Shown here one piece after another: positions 63,241 to 64,000 of a DNA stretch of 64,000 nucleotides. The notes below the pieces were generated by a model that had not been told where the DNA came from, ran no database searches, and saw only the letters and a program-made list of their open reading frames with translations. The stretch lies in assembly GCA_013376995.1 (NCBI GenBank), contig JACAAZ010000005.1:124001-188000 (forward strand). Direction: 5' to 3'. The translations under genes were made by a program, and so were the position numbers. This stretch comes from Bacteroidota bacterium. Lineage in GTDB: Bacteria > Bacteroidota > Bacteroidia > Bacteroidales > UBA4417. Each line of letters opens with the position of its first letter. Position 1 is the stretch's first letter.

Positions 63241-64000
63241 ATGTCAGATAATTCAAATCACCCCGAATTCGACACATCGAAATTACTGGTGTTTATCTAC
63301 CGTTGGCGTAAGGTACTCCTGATTACGGGCATTTCTGCTGCATTGCTTTCGATGTTGTTTTCTTCATCCCTTTTTATCGATCCTTTATACAGGTCGACAG
63401 TAATAATGTATCCTGCTTCCAGCAATTCAATATCAAAAGCACTGCTCAATGATAATGCCGGTGCCAAGCAGGATATTCTTGAGTTTGGCGAAGATGAACA
63501 AACTGAACAAATGCTTCAAATACTCAATTCCAACAAGATCAAGGACAGGATTATTGACAAATTCAAGTTAGCGGTGCATTATGGAATAGATACCTCTTCA
63601 AAAGTTAAGAACCTTCGGCTTTACAAACGTTACGAATCTAATATCACTTTCAAGCGGACTGAGTTCATGGCTGTCAAAATATCTGTTCTGGATAAGGATC
63701 CCCAGGAAGCTGCTGATATTGCCAATACGATTGCAGCTCTTCTTGATACTGTGAAAAATGATATGCAAAAGGAAAGGGCAATTAAAGGATATAGAATTGT
63801 AGAATCGGAATATGCAAATCTTAAGTCTGAGATAAGGACTATGGAGGATTCCCTTACCGAACTTAGGAAATTAGGGGTTCATGATTATGAAACCCAGGCA
63901 GAAATGATCAATCAGCAACTTGCCATTGAAATTGCCAAAGGAAACAAAAGAGGGATTGATGCCCTGGACAATAAACTCAAGATTTTAGCTCAATATGGGG
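63241..64000 (+). CDS. Wzz/GumC-like chain-length determinant (3' end outside the window)
   Basis: An open frame from the ATG at 63241 to the end of the window without a stop (253 codons visible). It opens MSDNSNHPEFDTSKLLVFIYRW, followed by one transmembrane helix (about residues 25-45), then the periplasmic Wzz-type pattern LYRSTVIMYPASSNS and a charged, coiled-coil-rich stretch (residues about 170-253, ESEYANLKSEIRTMEDSLTEL). Proteins of this type set polysaccharide chain length and often carry a C-terminal tyrosine-kinase domain, which cannot be judged here. It follows the flippase gene. Confidence 0.85.
   Translation, partial: MSDNSNHPEFDTSKLLVFIYRWRKVLLITGISAALLSMLFSSSLFIDPLYRSTVIMYPASSNSISKALLNDNAGAKQDILEFGEDEQTEQMLQILNSNKIKDRIIDKFKLAVHYGIDTSSKVKNLRLYKRYESNITFKRTEFMAVKISVLDKDPQEAADIANTIAALLDTVKNDMQKERAIKGYRIVESEYANLKSEIRTMEDSLTELRKLGVHDYETQAEMINQQLAIEIAKGNKRGIDALDNKLKILAQYG

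Noticed and set aside
1-64000. tRNA, rRNA and riboswitch genes
   Set aside because: No cloverleaf-like or rRNA-like stretch was noticed while reading the intergenic regions, though I could not run a structure search.

Overview
The window reads as chromosomal DNA of a Bacteroidota (Bacteroidetes) bacterium, most likely an anaerobic or fermentative Bacteroidales-like lineage. Four things point there. Seven proteins end in a type IX secretion (T9SS) type A sorting domain. Peptidases of the C10 (streptopain) family carry T9SS tails. The recurring promoter box TAnnTTTG, the Bacteroidetes -7 element, lies just upstream of many start codons. The [FeFe]-hydrogenase maturase HydF is present. No rRNA, tRNA, CRISPR array or intact transposon was seen. 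The species cannot be named from the sequence.

Layout. 0-5.2 kb: a T9SS cargo protein, dnaK and a lipoprotein, all on the minus strand. 5.2-6.9 kb: panB overlapping an RluA-type pseudouridine synthase. 7.2-13.7 kb: a T9SS protein, a stand-alone response-regulator receiver, a large predicted outer-membrane metalloprotease/propeller/barrel protein, and two small genes. 13.7-23.1 kb: housekeeping genes (PAP2 phosphatase, SDR, pruA, MFS exporter, NlpC/P60 peptidase, PgpH-like HD phosphohydrolase, WbqC, two tandem thioredoxins). 23.2-25.4 kb: an orphan IS1595-type zinc-ribbon protein and an OmpA protein with six thrombospondin-3 repeats. 25.6-32.7 kb: three paralogous secreted C10 peptidases with a TM2 membrane protein between the second and third. 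33-36.3 kb: hutI, a small membrane protein, an alpha/beta hydrolase and cutC.

36.4-47.2 kb is the most unusual part. A promoter overlapped by one LacI-type palindrome and followed by a second, 31 bp away centre to centre, precedes three very large secreted modular proteins and a FucP/GluP-type sugar symporter. Two of the proteins share an N-terminal module I do not recognise. They also carry carbohydrate-binding-like repeats, and one ends in a dockerin-like tail instead of a T9SS domain. 47.2-55.6 kb: an acyl-CoA synthetase, ftcD, an aldo/keto reductase, an aspartase-hydF pair and ftsE. 55.6-64 kb: surface-polysaccharide genes (four envelope enzymes, a Wzx-type flippase and the start of a Wzz-type protein that runs off the window) with murB among them.

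Functional links. hutI and ftcD are two steps of histidine degradation, separated by 15 kb. aspA and hydF are adjacent as in many hydrogenase-maturation loci, but hydE and hydG are absent here. Several predicted starts were moved inward because a TAnnTTTG box overlaps or follows the longest possible start. All functions are inferred from sequence reading alone; no database search was run.
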